Of a stretch of DNA of 64,000 bases, positions 16,261-29,366 are shown one piece after another. Source of the stretch: Halomonas alkalicola (lineage in GTDB: Bacteria > Pseudomonadota > Gammaproteobacteria > Pseudomonadales > Halomonadaceae); assembly GCF_030704205.1 (NCBI RefSeq), contig NZ_CP131913.1, forward strand, positions 3,100,001-3,164,000. Reading direction: 5' to 3'. The notes under the pieces were generated by a model that saw only the letters and a program-made list of their open reading frames with translations, was not told the DNA's origin and made no database searches. Position numbers and translations under genes: made by a program. How positions within the stretch are numbered: position 1 is the stretch's first letter; each line of letters begins with the position of its first letter.

Positions 16261-17232
16261 ATGACCACTCTTCACGCCGCGACCCAAGCGTCTCCTGCCC
16301 AGGCGAGCAGCGCCCCCCCGACGCTGTCGCCCCAGCGGTTGACCCACCTGCAGCAGCTCGAGGCCGAGTCGATCCACATCCTGCGCGAGGTGGCGGCCGA
16401 ATTCCGCAACCCGGTGATGCTCTACTCCATCGGCAAGGACTCCTCGGTGATGCTGCACCTGGCGCGCAAGGCCTTCTATCCCGGCCCGCCGCCCTTCCCG
16501 CTGCTCCACGTGGACACCACCTGGAAGTTCCGCGAGATGATCGCCTTCCGCGACCGCATGGCCGCCGAGGCGGGCATGGATCTGCTAGTGCACACCAACG
16601 AGGAGGGGCGCGCGGCCAACATCAACCCCTTCGACCACGGCTCCAGCGGCTACACCGACGTGATGAAGACCGCGGCGCTCAAGCAGGCGCTGGACAAGTA
16701 CGGCTTCGACGCCGCCTTCGGCGGCGCGCGCCGCGACGAGGAGGCGAGCCGCGCCAAGGAGCGCGTCTTCTCCTTCCGCGACAAGTTCCACCGCTGGGAC
16801 CCCAAGAACCAGCGCCCGGAGCTGTGGAACCTCTACAACGCCCGGGTCAACAAGGGCGAGTCGATCCGCGCCTTCCCGCTCTCCAACTGGACCGAGCTGG
16901 ATATCTGGCAGTACATCTACCTGGAATCCATTCCCATCGTGCCCCTCTACTTCAGCGCCCCCCGTCCGGTGGTGGAGCGCGACGGCATGCTGGTGATGGT
17001 CGACGACGAGCGCCTGCCGCTGGCCGAGGGCGAGGTGCCCGAGGAGCGTTCGGTGCGCTTCCGCACCCTGGGCTGCTACCCGCTCACCGGTGCGGTGGAG
17101 TCCACCGCCGCCACCCTGCCCGAGATCATCCAGGAGATGCTGCTGACCAGGACCTCCGAGCGCAGCGGCCGCGCCATCGACCACGACCAGGCCGGCTCCA
17201 TGGAGAAGAAGAAACGTGAGGGGTACTTCTGA
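16261..17232 (+). CDS. cysD: Sulfate adenylyltransferase subunit 2 (CysD)
   Basis: The catalytic subunit of ATP sulfurylase, which makes adenosine 5'-phosphosulfate from sulfate and ATP. The PP-loop motif [20 protein letters not shown] is present. So are the family blocks [36 protein letters not shown] and the C-terminal [11 protein letters not shown]. The start at 16261 has GAGG about ten bases upstream; three earlier in-frame ATGs from 16222 add residues not found in the family. It overlaps cysN by one base (TGATG), coupling the two subunits. Its N-terminal ~20 residues (Ala/Ser/Pro-rich) are unconserved. Confidence 0.92.
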   Translation: MTTLHAATQASPAQASSAPPTLSPQRLTHLQQLEAESIHILREVAAEFRNPVMLYSIGKDSSVMLHLARKAFYPGPPPFPLLHVDTTWKFREMIAFRDRMAAEAGMDLLVHTNEEGRAANINPFDHGSSGYTDVMKTAALKQALDKYGFDAAFGGARRDEEASRAKERVFSFRDKFHRWDPKNQRPELWNLYNARVNKGESIRAFPLSNWTELDIWQYIYLESIPIVPLYFSAPRPVVERDGMLVMVDDERLPLAEGEVPEERSVRFRTLGCYPLTGAVESTAATLPEIIQEMLLTRTSERSGRAIDHDQAGSMEKKKREGYF

Positions 17233-18680
17233 TGGCCCACCAGTCTGATCTGATTGCCGACAATATCGAGCAGTACCTGCACGAGCACGAGAACAAGGAC
17301 CTGCTGCGCTTCATCACCTGTGGCAGCGTCGACGACGGCAAGTCGACCCTGATCGGCCGGCTGCTCCACGACTCCAAGATGATCTTCGACGACCAGCTCG
17401 CGGCGCTGACCCGGGACTCGAAGACGGTGGGCACCACCGGCGAGGAGGTCGACCTCGCCCTGCTGGTGGATGGCCTGCAGTCCGAGCGGGAGCAGGGCAT
17501 CACCATCGACGTGGCCTACCGCTTCTTCTCCACCGACCGGCGCAAGTTCATCATCGCCGACCCCCCGGGGCACGAGCAGTACACCCGCAACATGGCCACC
17601 GGGGCCTCCACGGCGAGCCTGGCCATCATCCTGGTCGATGCGCGCCACGGCGTGCAGACCCAGACCCGTCGGCACAGCTTCATCGCCGACCTGCTGGGCA
17701 TCCAGCACCTGGTGGTGGCGGTCAACAAGATGGACCTCGTCGACTACTCCCAGGCGCGCTTCGAGGAGATCGTCGAGGAGTACCAGGCCATCGCCGACAG
17801 GCTCCAGGCCCGCGACATCCGCTTCGTGCCGCTCTCGGCGCTCAAGGGCGACAACGTGGTCAACAGGAGCGACGCGCTCTCCTGGTACCGTGTCGATGGA
17901 AGCCCCGGGCCGACGCTGCTGGAGCTGCTGGAGAGTGTCGAGATCAGCCGCGATCGCAACCTGACCGACCTGCGCCTGCCGGTGCAGTACGTCAACCGCC
18001 CCAACCTCGACTTCCGCGGCTACGCCGGCACCCTGGAGGCGGGCGTGCTGCGCCCGGGCCACGCGATCAAGGTGCTGCCCTCGGGCAAGCGCTCCACCAT
18101 CGAGCGCATCGTGACCTGGGACGGCGACCTGGAAGTGGCCTGGCCGGGCCAGGCGATCACTGTGACCCTGGCGGACGAGATCGATATCTCCCGGGGCGAC
18201 TGGATCGTGGCGGCGGACGCCGAGGTGACCAGCTCCCACGCCTTCGAGGCGGACATCGTGTGGATGCACGAGCAGCCCCTCGAACCGGGCCGGCAGGTCG
18301 ACATCCGCCTGGCCGGGCGCTCGGTGGCGGGGCAGGTGAAGGAAATCCTCCACCAGGTGGACGTCAACACCCTGTCGCACCACGCCGCCGAACGCCTCGA
18401 GCTCAACGCCATCGCCCGCTGCCGGGTCAGCCTCACCGCCGAGGTGGCGCTGGACGACTACGCGATAAGCCCCGGCACAGGCAGCTTCATCGTCATCGAC
18501 CGGCTGACCAACGTTACCCTGGGGGCGGGCATGATCCGCGCCGTGGTGGCCAGTGACGGCGACTCGCCGAGCGCCACCGAGGTGGACTGGGCCGGCTTCG
18601 AGCTGGAGCTCAACGCCCTGGTACGCAAGTACTTCCCCCACTGGGAAGCGAAGGATATTCGCAAGCTGTTGAAGCGCTGA
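17232..18680 (+). CDS. cysN: Sulfate adenylyltransferase subunit 1 (CysN GTPase)
   Basis: The GTPase subunit of ATP sulfurylase, which couples GTP hydrolysis to APS formation by CysD. The translation-factor-like G domain has G1 [16 protein letters not shown]2 region [16 protein letters not shown]3 [12 protein letters not shown] and G4 NKMDLVDYS. Beta-barrel domains follow. At 482 residues it ends without the APS-kinase (CysC) extension seen in some bacteria, so APS kinase, if used, must be encoded elsewhere. It is followed by a long palindrome at 18702. Confidence 0.93.
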   Translation: MAHQSDLIADNIEQYLHEHENKDLLRFITCGSVDDGKSTLIGRLLHDSKMIFDDQLAALTRDSKTVGTTGEEVDLALLVDGLQSEREQGITIDVAYRFFSTDRRKFIIADPPGHEQYTRNMATGASTASLAIILVDARHGVQTQTRRHSFIADLLGIQHLVVAVNKMDLVDYSQARFEEIVEEYQAIADRLQARDIRFVPLSALKGDNVVNRSDALSWYRVDGSPGPTLLELLESVEISRDRNLTDLRLPVQYVNRPNLDFRGYAGTLEAGVLRPGHAIKVLPSGKRSTIERIVTWDGDLEVAWPGQAITVTLADEIDISRGDWIVAADAEVTSSHAFEADIVWMHEQPLEPGRQVDIRLAGRSVAGQVKEILHQVDVNTLSHHAAERLELNAIARCRVSLTAEVALDDYAISPGTGSFIVIDRLTNVTLGAGMIRAVVASDGDSPSATEVDWAGFELELNALVRKYFPHWEAKDIRKLLKR

Positions 18681-18701
18681 GGGCGGGTAACGTCCAGCAT
18701 A

Positions 18702-18731
18702 CGGGCCCGATCGCCATGGCGGTCGGGCCCG
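18702..18731. terminator. Near-perfect 30-bp palindrome after cysN
   Basis: CGGGCCCGA pairs with TCGGGCCCG around an inner CGCCATGGCG palindrome. It is a strong hairpin 21 bp after the cysN stop, with only a weak T-rich tail (GGCATTTC). It probably ends or protects the cysDN transcript. Confidence 0.5.
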
Positions 18732-18817
18732 TGGCATTTCGGCAGTCGGAAACCCACGGTGGTAGGCTGTGTCCAAAGCATCACAGCTAACCTCATGCTC
18801 TCGCAGCGTTCGTTGAC

Positions 18818-18930
18818 GAGGGGCGCCGGGGACAAGCCGAAGAGGAGGTCCGTGGACCAGGGATGGTCTAGGTAGCCCCCAGGGAGGGGTTCATGGCGCC
18901 TCCTCGCAGGCTTGTCGACGGAACAGCCCC
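18818..18930 (+). repeat. Dispersed nested-hairpin repeat, copy B
   Basis: All three stems pair well here, with sequences that differ from the other copies. The outer stem is GACAAGCC/GGCTTGTC, where other copies have ACAGGCC/GGCCTGT. The second stem is GAGGAGG/CCTCCTC, and the inner hairpin is TGGACC-AGGGAT-GGTCTA. It lies between cysN and the zinc peptidase gene. The rest of this 295-bp gap holds the palindrome and no gene. Confidence 0.75.
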
Positions 18931-18975
18931 GAGCAAGCTGCTATATCCAGCATAGCGACCCGGAGCCACTCCTCG

Positions 18976-19650
18976 ATGATCGTTCTCGCCATTGCCCTGC
19001 TGCTGGCCATCTTCCTGCTGCCCAACCTCTGGGCACAGTGGGTCATCAAGCGCCACGCTCGTGGCCGCGACGACTACCCCGGCACCGGGGCGGAGCTGGC
19101 CGACCACCTGCTGCGCCGGCTGGGCATCGAGGGGGTCAAGGTGGAGCTCACCGAGCAGGGCGACCACTACGACCCCGAGGCGCGCCGGGTGCGGCTCTCG
19201 CCGGAGGTCTACGGCGGGCGCTCGCTTACCGCGGTGACGGTGGCGGCCCACGAGGTGGGTCATGCCATCCAGCACCATCAGGGCTATGCGCCGCTGCTGG
19301 CCCGTTCGCGGCTGGTGGCGGTGGCCCAGAAGGCGGAGAAGCTCGGTGCGGTACTGATGATGGCGGCCCCGCTGCTGTTCCTGCTGACGCGCCTGCCGGG
19401 GGGCCTTGCCATCGTGGTGGCCGCGGCGGTGATCAGCTTCGGCACCGCGGCGCTGGTGCATCTGGTGACCCTGCCGGTGGAGTTCGACGCCAGTTTCCAG
19501 CGGGCCCTGCCGCTGCTCAAGGAGTATATCCCCCCCTACGACATGCCCGGCGCCCGCCATGTGCTGACCGCCTGCGCCTTCACCTATGTGGCGGCCTCAC
19601 TGGCCAGCATCCTCAACCTGGGGCGCTGGCTGGTGATCCTCAGGCGCTAG
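18976..19650 (+). CDS. Membrane zinc metallopeptidase (Zn_peptidase_2/YugP family)
   Basis: A 224-residue integral membrane protein with the zincin motif AAHEVGHAIQHHQGY (about residues 94-108). It has a leading hydrophobic segment, a central hydrophobic pair (GAVLMMAAPLLFLLTRLPGG, AIVVAAAVISFGTAALVHL) and a final one. The acidic LPVEFDASFQRAL after TM3 is typical of the neutral zinc metallopeptidase family represented by B. subtilis YugP. Its substrate is unknown. Its TAG stop interlocks with the cmoB stop on the other strand (CTAG at 19647-19650). Confidence 0.8.
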   Translation: MIVLAIALLLAIFLLPNLWAQWVIKRHARGRDDYPGTGAELADHLLRRLGIEGVKVELTEQGDHYDPEARRVRLSPEVYGGRSLTAVTVAAHEVGHAIQHHQGYAPLLARSRLVAVAQKAEKLGAVLMMAAPLLFLLTRLPGGLAIVVAAAVISFGTAALVHLVTLPVEFDASFQRALPLLKEYIPPYDMPGARHVLTACAFTYVAASLASILNLGRWLVILRR

Positions 19651-20639
19651 AGCGGCCGATTGGCCATGACCACTGCGCGGCGCGGGGCGGGGTAGCCCTC
19701 CCGGGTCCGGGTCGGGTCCTCGGGGTCGAGGAAGTCGGCGAGCGACTGGAAGGTCATCCACTCGGTGGCGCGCTGCTCGTCGGTCGTCGTCACCGCCTCA
19801 TCCACCACCCGCACGTCGGTAAAGCCGCAGCGCCCGAGCCACTGGCAGAGCGCTTGTGATGACGGCAGGAAGTAGACGTTGGGCATGGCGGCGTAGCGCT
19901 CGCCCGGCAGCAGCACCGTGGTCTCGTCGCCTTCCACCACCAGGGTCTCCAGCACCAGCTCGCCGCCGGGGCGCAGGGCCTCCTTGAGCTGCAGCAGGTG
20001 CTCCAGAGGGGAGGGGCGGTGGTAGAGCACCCCCATGGAGAAGACCGTATCGAAGAAGGCGAGCCCCTCGGGGACCTCCTCGATGCCCACCGGCAGGAAG
20101 TGGGTGCGATGGCCGTCGGCGTCGCCCACGAAGTGGCGCACCGCCCGGAACTGCCAGAAGAAGCGCGGGGAGGGGTCGATCACCAGCACGAAGGCCGCGC
20201 CGGCACCTGCCATGCGCCAGCCGTGGTAGCCGCTGCCGCCGCCGACGTCCAGCACCTTCCTGCCGGCGAGCGGGGCCAGGTGGGGGGCGAGGCGCTGCCA
20301 CTTCCAGTCGGAGCGCCACTCGGTGTCGATGTGAATGCCACCCAGCGAGAAGGGGCCCTTGCGCCAGGGCATGAGCTTTCTCAGCAGGTTCTCGGCCTGA
20401 CAGCGCTGGCTGTCGGTGAGGGCGAGCTCGACCTCGAGGGTATCTGCGTCGAGCCGAACCCGGCGGTCGTCGGGCAGTGCTGGCAGCTTGGCCACCGCCT
20501 TCTCCCAGGCGGGCAGGTCGCCGTAGCGCTTCCGATCGAGCCCGGCGGCGAGCTGCTCGGGCAGCCGGGCCAGCCAGGTGTCGAGGCCCTGGTCGAGGAA
20601 AGCCCGGTAGAGGTCGCGGTGTTCGGGGGGGATCGGCAC
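19647..20639 (-). CDS. cmoB: tRNA uridine-34 carboxymethyltransferase CmoB
   Basis: CmoB transfers the carboxymethyl group of carboxy-SAM to 5-hydroxyuridine at the tRNA wobble position, making cmo5U. The family features are present: RKGPFSLGGIHIDTEWRSDWKW, the SAM motif VLDVGGGSGYHGWRM, IDPSPRFFWQF, and FSMGVLYHRPSPLEHL. The GTG start at 20639 is set two bases beyond the cmoA stop and follows GGAGGGCTGAGC. The length of 330 residues agrees with E. coli CmoB (323). It forms an operon with cmoA, which makes the carboxy-SAM co-substrate. Confidence 0.92.
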   Translation of the reverse strand: MPIPPEHRDLYRAFLDQGLDTWLARLPEQLAAGLDRKRYGDLPAWEKAVAKLPALPDDRRVRLDADTLEVELALTDSQRCQAENLLRKLMPWRKGPFSLGGIHIDTEWRSDWKWQRLAPHLAPLAGRKVLDVGGGSGYHGWRMAGAGAAFVLVIDPSPRFFWQFRAVRHFVGDADGHRTHFLPVGIEEVPEGLAFFDTVFSMGVLYHRPSPLEHLLQLKEALRPGGELVLETLVVEGDETTVLLPGERYAAMPNVYFLPSSQALCQWLGRCGFTDVRVVDEAVTTTDEQRATEWMTFQSLADFLDPEDPTRTREGYPAPRRAVVMANRPL

Positions 20640-20641
20640 GC

Positions 20642-21409
20642 TCAGCCCTCCCGGGGCGCCGGGGTGTCGGCGTCCTTGAAAGCGACCAGCGAAGCGAAGT
20701 TGAGGAGCTGGAACCAGGTGTGGCTGCGGGCGAAGCCGGCGCCGGCCAGGCGGGCATGGTGCGCGTCCAGGGTGTCCGGCACCAGCACGTTCTCGAGCGC
20801 GGTGCGCTTCTGGCTGATCTCCAGATCGCTGTAGCCGTTGGCGCGCTTGAAGTCGTGGTAGCGCTCCACCAGCCAGGCGTTCTCCTGCTCGTCCTCGGCG
20901 CGGATCTTCTCCGAGAGCACCAGCACGCCGCCGGGCTCGAGGGCCTCGAAGAGCCGGGCTATCACCGCCTCGCGATCCGCCGGGGGCAGGAACTGCAGCG
21001 TGAAGTTGAGCACGATCATGCCGGCGGGGGCGTAGTCGAGGGTGCGGATGTCGCCCTCGATCACCTCCATGGCGTGGTCGGGGCACTCGGCGGCCAGGGT
21101 CTCCCGGGCGCGGGCGACCATGGCCGGTGAGAGGTCCACGCCCGTGTAGCGGAAGGCCTCCGGGGCGAGCTGACCGGCCAGGGCCAGGCCGCCGGCGCCC
21201 AGCGAGCAGCCCAGGTCATAGACCCGGGCGCCATGGCGCAGGTGGCGGCGGGCGATCAGCCCCAGCATCCCCAGGATCTGTCCGTAGCCCGGCACCGAGC
21301 GGCGGATCATGTCCGGAAAACAGGCGACCACCCGTTCATCGAAGGAGAAGCGCGCGACCCGGTCCAGGGGTGTCGAAAAGATCGCGTCACGGTAAGATGC
21401 GTCACTCAT
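20642..21409 (-). CDS. cmoA: Carboxy-SAM synthase CmoA
   Basis: CmoA converts SAM and prephenate to carboxy-SAM, the donor used by CmoB. It shows the family blocks [46 protein letters not shown] and [12 protein letters not shown], with [10 protein letters not shown] further on. The start at 21409 ([11 protein letters not shown]) aligns with E. coli CmoA, while a second ATG at 21427 would add six residues; neither has a strong ribosome site. It is divergent from pgi with an 85-bp gap and two bases upstream of cmoB. Confidence 0.92.
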   Translation of the reverse strand: MSDASYRDAIFSTPLDRVARFSFDERVVACFPDMIRRSVPGYGQILGMLGLIARRHLRHGARVYDLGCSLGAGGLALAGQLAPEAFRYTGVDLSPAMVARARETLAAECPDHAMEVIEGDIRTLDYAPAGMIVLNFTLQFLPPADREAVIARLFEALEPGGVLVLSEKIRAEDEQENAWLVERYHDFKRANGYSDLEISQKRTALENVLVPDTLDAHHARLAGAGFARSHTWFQLLNFASLVAFKDADTPAPREG

Positions 21410-21494
21410 GGGCCAAGCCGGAATCATGCGGGAAAGGCCGACATTCTACGCCTCGGCCGCCCCGTCTGCACGACAGGACGTCAAGGAGGAAATC

Positions 21495-23177
21495 ATGCCC
21501 ACCCAGCCGATCGATCAGCGCAGCGCCTGGCGCGACCTGGCGAGCCACGCCGGGACGATGCGAGAGCGCCACCTGCGTGACCTGTTCGAGGCCGAGCCGA
21601 GCCGCCACCTGCGCTTCACCCGCAGTGCCGCCGGCCTCACCCTGGACCTCTCCAAGCAGCGCTGGTCCGCGGAGACCCTGACACGCCTGCTGGCCCTGGC
21701 CGAGCAGGCGGATGTCCCTGGGGCGATCCAGCGGCTGCTGGGGGGCGAGCGGGTCAACCTCAGCGAGGACCGCCCGGCCCTGCACACGGCCCTGCGCCTG
21801 CCACAGGACGCCTCGCTGGTGGTGGAGGGCGAGGACCTGGTGCCCGGGGTGCACCGCACCCTCGACCGCATGGAGACCATGGTGGAGCGCTTCCATACCG
21901 GCCAGTGGCGTGGCGCCACCGGCAGGGCCATCCGCGACGTGGTCAACCTCGGCGTCGGCGGCTCGGACCTGGGCCCGCTGATGGTGACCCACGCGCTCTC
22001 CGACTACCGGCTGCGCGACGTGCACCGGGTGGGGGTGCATTTCGCCTCCACCATGGACGGCTCCCAGCTCGCCGACTGCCTGGCGCGCCTCGACCCCGAG
22101 ACCACCCTCTTCGTGCTCTCCTCGAAGTCCTTCACCACCATCGATACCCTCTCCAATGCCCGCACCGCCCGGGACTGGCTGATGTCACGCCTCTCCGGGG
22201 AGGAGGGCGTCGACGCCGAACTGGTGATGCGCCAGCACTTCATTGGCGTCTCTGCGAGTCCCGAGAAGATGGCCGAGTGGGGCATCGCCCCCGCGCACCA
22301 GCTCGAGTTCTGGGAGTGGGTCGGCGGGCGCTACTCGCTGTGGGGCGGCATCGGCCTGCCCATCGCCCTGGTGGTGGGCATGCCGCGCTTCCGCGAGCTG
22401 CTGGCCGGGGCCCACGCCCTGGACGAGCACTTCCGCACCGCGGCACCGTCCGACAACCTGCCGGTGCTGCTGGCCCTGGCGGGGGTCTGGAACGTCAACT
22501 TCCTGGATATCCGCGCCCACTCCATCCTGCCCTACGACGGTCGCCTGGAGTACTTCGCCGCCTACCTCGAACAGCTCGAGATGGAGTCCAATGGCAAGTC
22601 GGTGACCGCCGAGGGGCGCGAGGTGGACTACTCCACCTGCCCGGTGCTGTGGGGCCAGCTCGGGCCCAACGCCCAGCACGCCTTCTACCAGCTGCTGCAC
22701 CAGGGCACCCAGGCGGTGGAGTGCGACTTCATCGCGCCGCTGCGGCGCTACGACGAGGTGGCCGACGACGCCACCCGCCGGCACCTCAAGGGCCAGCACC
22801 GCCTGACCCTGGCCAACTGCTTCGCCCAGTCGCGGCTGCTGGCGCTGGGCGACGATGCCATCGACGAGCCGGGAGAGCGCCCCGGGCACAAGCGCTATCG
22901 CGGCAACCAGCCCTCCACGACCCTGCTGCTCGACGAGCTGACCCCGGCCACCCTGGGCGCCCTGATCGCCCTCTACGAGCACAAGGTCTACGTCCAGGCG
23001 ACGATCTGGGGCATCAACCCCTTCGACCAGTGGGGGGTGGAGCTGGGCAAGCAGATCGCCGGCGAGACCCAGCGCATCCTCGAGAGCCGGGAGGGCCTGG
23101 AGGCCATGGATGCCTCCACCCGGGCGCTGATCGAGGCGGCCTGGGCGGCCGATACCAATGGCAAGGCCGTCACGTGA
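21495..23177 (+). CDS. pgi: Glucose-6-phosphate isomerase
   Basis: Interconverts glucose-6-phosphate and fructose-6-phosphate in glycolysis and gluconeogenesis. The 560-residue protein carries the SIS-fold signatures: LGVGGSDLGPLMVTHAL, FVLSSKSFTTIDTLSNA, WVGGRYSLWGGIGLPIAL, GNQPSTTLLLDEL and the C-terminal QWGVELGKQ with the catalytic Lys. The start is fixed by AAGGAGG seven bases before the ATG at 21495. It separates the divergent cmoAB from yqiA-parE and lies between the two halves of the usual nudF-to-parE cluster. Confidence 0.95.
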   Translation: MPTQPIDQRSAWRDLASHAGTMRERHLRDLFEAEPSRHLRFTRSAAGLTLDLSKQRWSAETLTRLLALAEQADVPGAIQRLLGGERVNLSEDRPALHTALRLPQDASLVVEGEDLVPGVHRTLDRMETMVERFHTGQWRGATGRAIRDVVNLGVGGSDLGPLMVTHALSDYRLRDVHRVGVHFASTMDGSQLADCLARLDPETTLFVLSSKSFTTIDTLSNARTARDWLMSRLSGEEGVDAELVMRQHFIGVSASPEKMAEWGIAPAHQLEFWEWVGGRYSLWGGIGLPIALVVGMPRFRELLAGAHALDEHFRTAAPSDNLPVLLALAGVWNVNFLDIRAHSILPYDGRLEYFAAYLEQLEMESNGKSVTAEGREVDYSTCPVLWGQLGPNAQHAFYQLLHQGTQAVECDFIAPLRRYDEVADDATRRHLKGQHRLTLANCFAQSRLLALGDDAIDEPGERPGHKRYRGNQPSTTLLLDELTPATLGALIALYEHKVYVQATIWGINPFDQWGVELGKQIAGETQRILESREGLEAMDASTRALIEAAWAADTNGKAVT

Positions 23178-23205
23178 TACTGGCTGTTCGTACAGCAGTT
23201 GCGCT

Positions 23206-25730
<2,525 letters not shown>

Positions 25731-25743
25731 CGCCGAGCTTGAA

Positions 25744-25776
25744 GCGCCAAGGCCTGTCGCCGGATCCGCCGCGAGG
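25744..25776 (+). repeat. Fragment (3' part) of the dispersed hairpin repeat, copy C
   Basis: GCGCC, AGGCCTGTCGCCGGATC and CGCC match the 3' end of the repeat family found at 9166, 32281 and 45634. The rest of the element is missing. It lies in the parE-parC gap. Confidence 0.5.
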
Positions 25777-25821
25777 CAAGACAGCCAACGATTTTGGACA
25801 CCCTGACCAGGGGCATACCGT

Positions 25822-28083
25822 ATGACCATGGATATCCAGGTGGCGGAGGGCGACGTCGAGCGCCTCTCGCTGCGCGAATACACCGAGAAGGCGTACCTCG
25901 ACTACTCGATGTACGTCATCCTCGACCGGGCGCTGCCCCATATCGGCGACGGCATGAAGCCGGTGCAGCGGCGCATCGTCTACGCCATGCGCGAGCTTTC
26001 GCTGAATGCCAACGCCAAGTACAAGAAGTCGGCGCGCACCGTCGGCGACGTGCTCGGCAAGTTCCACCCCCACGGCGACAGCGCCTGCTACGAGGCGATG
26101 GTGCTGATGGCCCAGCCCTTCAGCTACCGCTACCCGCTGGTGGACGGCCAGGGCAACTGGGGCAGCCCCGACGATCCCAAGTCGTTTGCCGCCATGCGCT
26201 ACACCGAGGCGCGGCTCTCGAAGTTCGCCGAGGTGCTGCTGGCCGAGCTGGGCCAGGGCACCGTGGACTGGACTCCCAACTTCGACGGCACCATGAACGA
26301 ACCGGTGGTGCTGCCGGCGCGGCTGCCCCATGTGCTGCTCAACGGGGGCACCGGCATCGCCGTGGGCATGGCCACCGACATCCCGCCCCACAACGTGAAC
26401 GAGGTGGTCGAGGCGACCTGCCACCTGCTGCGCCACCCCGAGGCCACCACGGCGGACCTGCTCCAGCACCTGCCGGCCCCGGACTTCCCCACCGCGGCCG
26501 AGATCATCACGCCGCGCGCCGACCTGCGAAAGCTCTACGAGAGCGGCCGCGGTTCGGTGAAGCTGCGCGCCCGCTACGTCATGGAGGAGGGCAGCATCGT
26601 GGTCACCGCGCTGCCCTACCAGGTGAGCGGGGCCAAGATCCTCGAGCAGATCGCCGCCCAGATGCAGGCCAAGAAGCTGCCCATGGTGGCCGACCTGCGC
26701 GACGAGTCGACCCACGAGGAGCCCACCCGTCTGGTGATCGAGCCGCGCTCCAACCGCGTCGACATCGAGGCGCTGATGGCGCACCTCTTCGCCACCACCG
26801 ATCTCGAGAAGAACATCCGCGTCAACATGAACGTGATCGGCCTGGACGGCCGGCCGCGGGTGATGCCGCTGCCCGACCTGCTCGGCGAGTGGCTGCGCTT
26901 CCGGCGCTCCACCGTGCGTCGCCGCCTGGAGCACCGCCTGGGCAAGGTGGAGGATCGCCTGCACCTGCTCGAGGGCCTCTTGATCGCCTACCTCAACATC
27001 GACGAGGTGATCCGCATCATCCGCGAGGAGGACGAGCCCAAGCCCACCCTGATGGAGGCCTTCGGGCTCTCCGAGCGCCAGGCCGAGGCGATCCTGGAGC
27101 TGCGCCTGCGCCACCTCGCCAAGCTCGAGGAGATGAAGATCCGCGGCGAGCAGGAGGAGCTCGAGGCGGAGCGCCAGCGCCTGCAGGAACTGCTCGGCAA
27201 CGAGGCCAAGCTCACCGATCTGATCGAGGAGGAGCTGCGCGCCGCCGCCGAGGCCCATGGCGACGAGCGCCGCTCGCCCATCGTCGAGCGCGAGGAGGCC
27301 CGTGCCCTCTCCGAGGTGGAGCTGGTGGGGGCCGATCCCGTCACCGTGGTGCTCTCCGAGAAGGGCTGGATCCGCGCGGCCCGCGGCCACGAGATCGACC
27401 CGGCGGGGCTCTCCTACAAGGCCGGCGACCGCTTCGCCCTGGCCGCCCGGGGCAAGACCAACCAGCCGCTGGTGCTGCTCGACGACACCGGGCGCGCCTA
27501 TACCCTGGCCGCCCACAACCTGCCCAGCGCCCGCGGCCAGGGCGAGCCCGTCACCAGCCGCGTCAACGTGGTGGCCGGCGCTCATATGGCCGGCGTCATG
27601 CTGGCCCCGCCCGCCTCGCGCTTCCTGCTCGCCTCCGACGGCGGCTACGGCTTCGTGGCGCCGCTGGAGGCGCTGGTCGGCAAGAACAAGTCCGGCAAGG
27701 CGGTGCTCTCGGTGCCCAAGGGGTGCAACGTGCTGCCGCCGGTGGCGGTGCCGCCGGACGAGGGCGCTATGGTGGCGGCGGTCTCCAACGAGGGGCGTCT
27801 TCTGCTCTTCCCCCTCGAGCAGCTGCCCGAGATGGCCAAGGGCAAGGGCAACAAGATGATCGACATCCCCGGGGCCCGGGCGGCGCGGCGCGAGGAGTTC
27901 GTGCGCGATCTGGTGGTGCTGGCGGCCGGCGCCAGCCTGGTGGTGCATGCCGGCAAGCGTCACCTCACCCTCAAGCCCGACGATCTCGCGTATTATCGCG
28001 GCGAACGCGGCCGGCGCGGCAGCAAGCTGCCCCGCGGCCTGCAGAAGGTCGATCGGCTGGAAGCGATGAGCGTCGACACCTGA
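25822..28083 (+). CDS. parC: DNA topoisomerase IV subunit A
   Basis: The DNA-cleaving subunit of topoisomerase IV. The catalytic tyrosine lies in [12 protein letters not shown]. The quinolone-determining stretch reads [19 protein letters not shown], i.e. Ser and Glu at the positions equivalent to E. coli 80 and 84, so no classical resistance substitution is visible. The breakage-reunion domain is followed by a C-terminal beta-propeller (about 500-750), typical of ParC and shorter than in GyrA. The length is 753 residues. It is probably co-transcribed with parE. Confidence 0.95.
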   Translation: MTMDIQVAEGDVERLSLREYTEKAYLDYSMYVILDRALPHIGDGMKPVQRRIVYAMRELSLNANAKYKKSARTVGDVLGKFHPHGDSACYEAMVLMAQPFSYRYPLVDGQGNWGSPDDPKSFAAMRYTEARLSKFAEVLLAELGQGTVDWTPNFDGTMNEPVVLPARLPHVLLNGGTGIAVGMATDIPPHNVNEVVEATCHLLRHPEATTADLLQHLPAPDFPTAAEIITPRADLRKLYESGRGSVKLRARYVMEEGSIVVTALPYQVSGAKILEQIAAQMQAKKLPMVADLRDESTHEEPTRLVIEPRSNRVDIEALMAHLFATTDLEKNIRVNMNVIGLDGRPRVMPLPDLLGEWLRFRRSTVRRRLEHRLGKVEDRLHLLEGLLIAYLNIDEVIRIIREEDEPKPTLMEAFGLSERQAEAILELRLRHLAKLEEMKIRGEQEELEAERQRLQELLGNEAKLTDLIEEELRAAAEAHGDERRSPIVEREEARALSEVELVGADPVTVVLSEKGWIRAARGHEIDPAGLSYKAGDRFALAARGKTNQPLVLLDDTGRAYTLAAHNLPSARGQGEPVTSRVNVVAGAHMAGVMLAPPASRFLLASDGGYGFVAPLEALVGKNKSGKAVLSVPKGCNVLPPVAVPPDEGAMVAAVSNEGRLLLFPLEQLPEMAKGKGNKMIDIPGARAARREEFVRDLVVLAAGASLVVHAGKRHLTLKPDDLAYYRGERGRRGSKLPRGLQKVDRLEAMSVDT

Positions 28084-28093
28084 CACGATGAGA

Positions 28094-28116
28094 CCGCGGC
28101 GCCGGGCCCGCCGCGG
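28094..28116 (+). terminator. GC-rich stem-loop between parC and serB
   Basis: CCGCGGC (28094-28100) pairs with GCCGCGG (28110-28116). There is no T tract, so it may protect the parC mRNA rather than terminate. Confidence 0.3.
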
Positions 28117-28140
28117 ACCGAGAGAGCTCTTGAGGCAACC

Positions 28141-29361
28141 ATGACACGACGAGTACTGATCCGCGCCACCGGCGCGGCGCGGCCGGGCCAACTGGCCGGG
28201 CTGGGCAAGGCGCTGGCCGCAAGCGGCGCGCGCCTTTTGGACATCAACCAGAGCGTGACCTTCGGCATGCTCTCCCTCGAGGCGCTGGTGGGCCTCGAGC
28301 ATGAGGCCGATCTCGAAGGGGCGCTGGCCGCCGCCGGCGATCTGCTGGGCCTCGACGTCCAGGCGATCCAGGTCAGCGCCGAGGAGTACCAGCGCTGGAG
28401 CGTGCAGGCCAGCCAGCCGCGGCTGATCCTGACCCTGCTGGCGCCCCACCTGCCCGCCGGCATCCTGGCGGAGGTCGGGGCGCTCACCGCCGAGCACGGC
28501 CTCACCGTGGAGCTGATCCACCGCCTCTCTGGCCGCGAGCCCCTGGACGGCGGCGTCCCCGGCGAGCGCGATGCCATCCAGGGGGCCTGCGTGGAGTGCT
28601 GGCTGCGCGGCGAGGAGGTCGACCTCGACGCCCTGCGCGAGAAGGCGCTGGCGCTCGGCGCCATGCACGGCGTCGACATCGCCATCCAGGAGGACTCCAT
28701 CTGGCGCCGGCATCGCCGCCTGGTCTGCTTCGACATGGACTCCACCCTGATCCAGGCCGAGGTGATCGACGAGCTGGCGCGCCGCCACGGCGTCTATGAC
28801 GAGGTGGCCGAGGTGACCGAGCGCGCCATGCGCGGCGAGCTCGACTTCCAGCAGAGCTTCCGCGAGCGCATGGCCAAGCTCAAGGGCCTCGACGAGTCGG
28901 TGCTGGCCGAGATCGCCGAGACGCTGCCGCTGATGGACGGCGTGGAGCGGCTGATGGCCCAGCTCAAGCGCCTGGGGTATCGCACGGCGATCCTCTCCGG
29001 GGGCTTCACCTACTTCGCCCGCCACCTGCAGCAGAAGCTCGGCTTCGACGAGGTCCACGCCAACGAGCTCTTGATCGAGAACGGCAAGGTCACCGGCGAG
29101 GTGCGCGAGCCCATCCTCGACGCCGACCGCAAGGCGGAGCTGCTGCGCGAGATCGCCGCCCGCGAGGGGCTGACCCTGGAGCAGACCATCGCCGTGGGGG
29201 ATGGGGCCAACGACCTCAAGATGCTGGCGGCGGCAGGCCTCGGCATCGCCTTCCGGGCCAAGCCGCTGGTGCGCGCCCAGGCTAACCACTCGATCTCGAC
29301 CCTGGGCCTCGATGCGGTGCTCTACCTGATCGGGTATCGCCAGGTGGACCTGGAGGAGTAG
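28141..29361 (+). CDS. serB: Phosphoserine phosphatase SerB
   Basis: The last step of serine synthesis: phosphoserine to serine. The N-terminal half (1-180) contains ACT-like regulatory folds. The HAD domain begins at VCFDMDSTLIQAEVIDELA (nucleophile Asp in DMDST, about residue 198) and continues with ILSGGFTYFARHL and VGDGANDLKMLAAAGLG. The length of 406 residues matches Pseudomonas SerB, which is longer than the E. coli enzyme (322) through a larger ACT region. The stop overlaps the first possible GTG of the sodium-channel gene. Confidence 0.93.
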   Translation: MTRRVLIRATGAARPGQLAGLGKALAASGARLLDINQSVTFGMLSLEALVGLEHEADLEGALAAAGDLLGLDVQAIQVSAEEYQRWSVQASQPRLILTLLAPHLPAGILAEVGALTAEHGLTVELIHRLSGREPLDGGVPGERDAIQGACVECWLRGEEVDLDALREKALALGAMHGVDIAIQEDSIWRRHRRLVCFDMDSTLIQAEVIDELARRHGVYDEVAEVTERAMRGELDFQQSFRERMAKLKGLDESVLAEIAETLPLMDGVERLMAQLKRLGYRTAILSGGFTYFARHLQQKLGFDEVHANELLIENGKVTGEVREPILDADRKAELLREIAAREGLTLEQTIAVGDGANDLKMLAAAGLGIAFRAKPLVRAQANHSISTLGLDAVLYLIGYRQVDLEE

Positions 29362-29366
29362 TGGAC

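Noticed and set aside
26056..26220. Possible quinolone-resistance alleles in parC
   Set aside because: The residues equivalent to E. coli Ser80 and Glu84 are the wild-type Ser and Glu, so nothing unusual is present.
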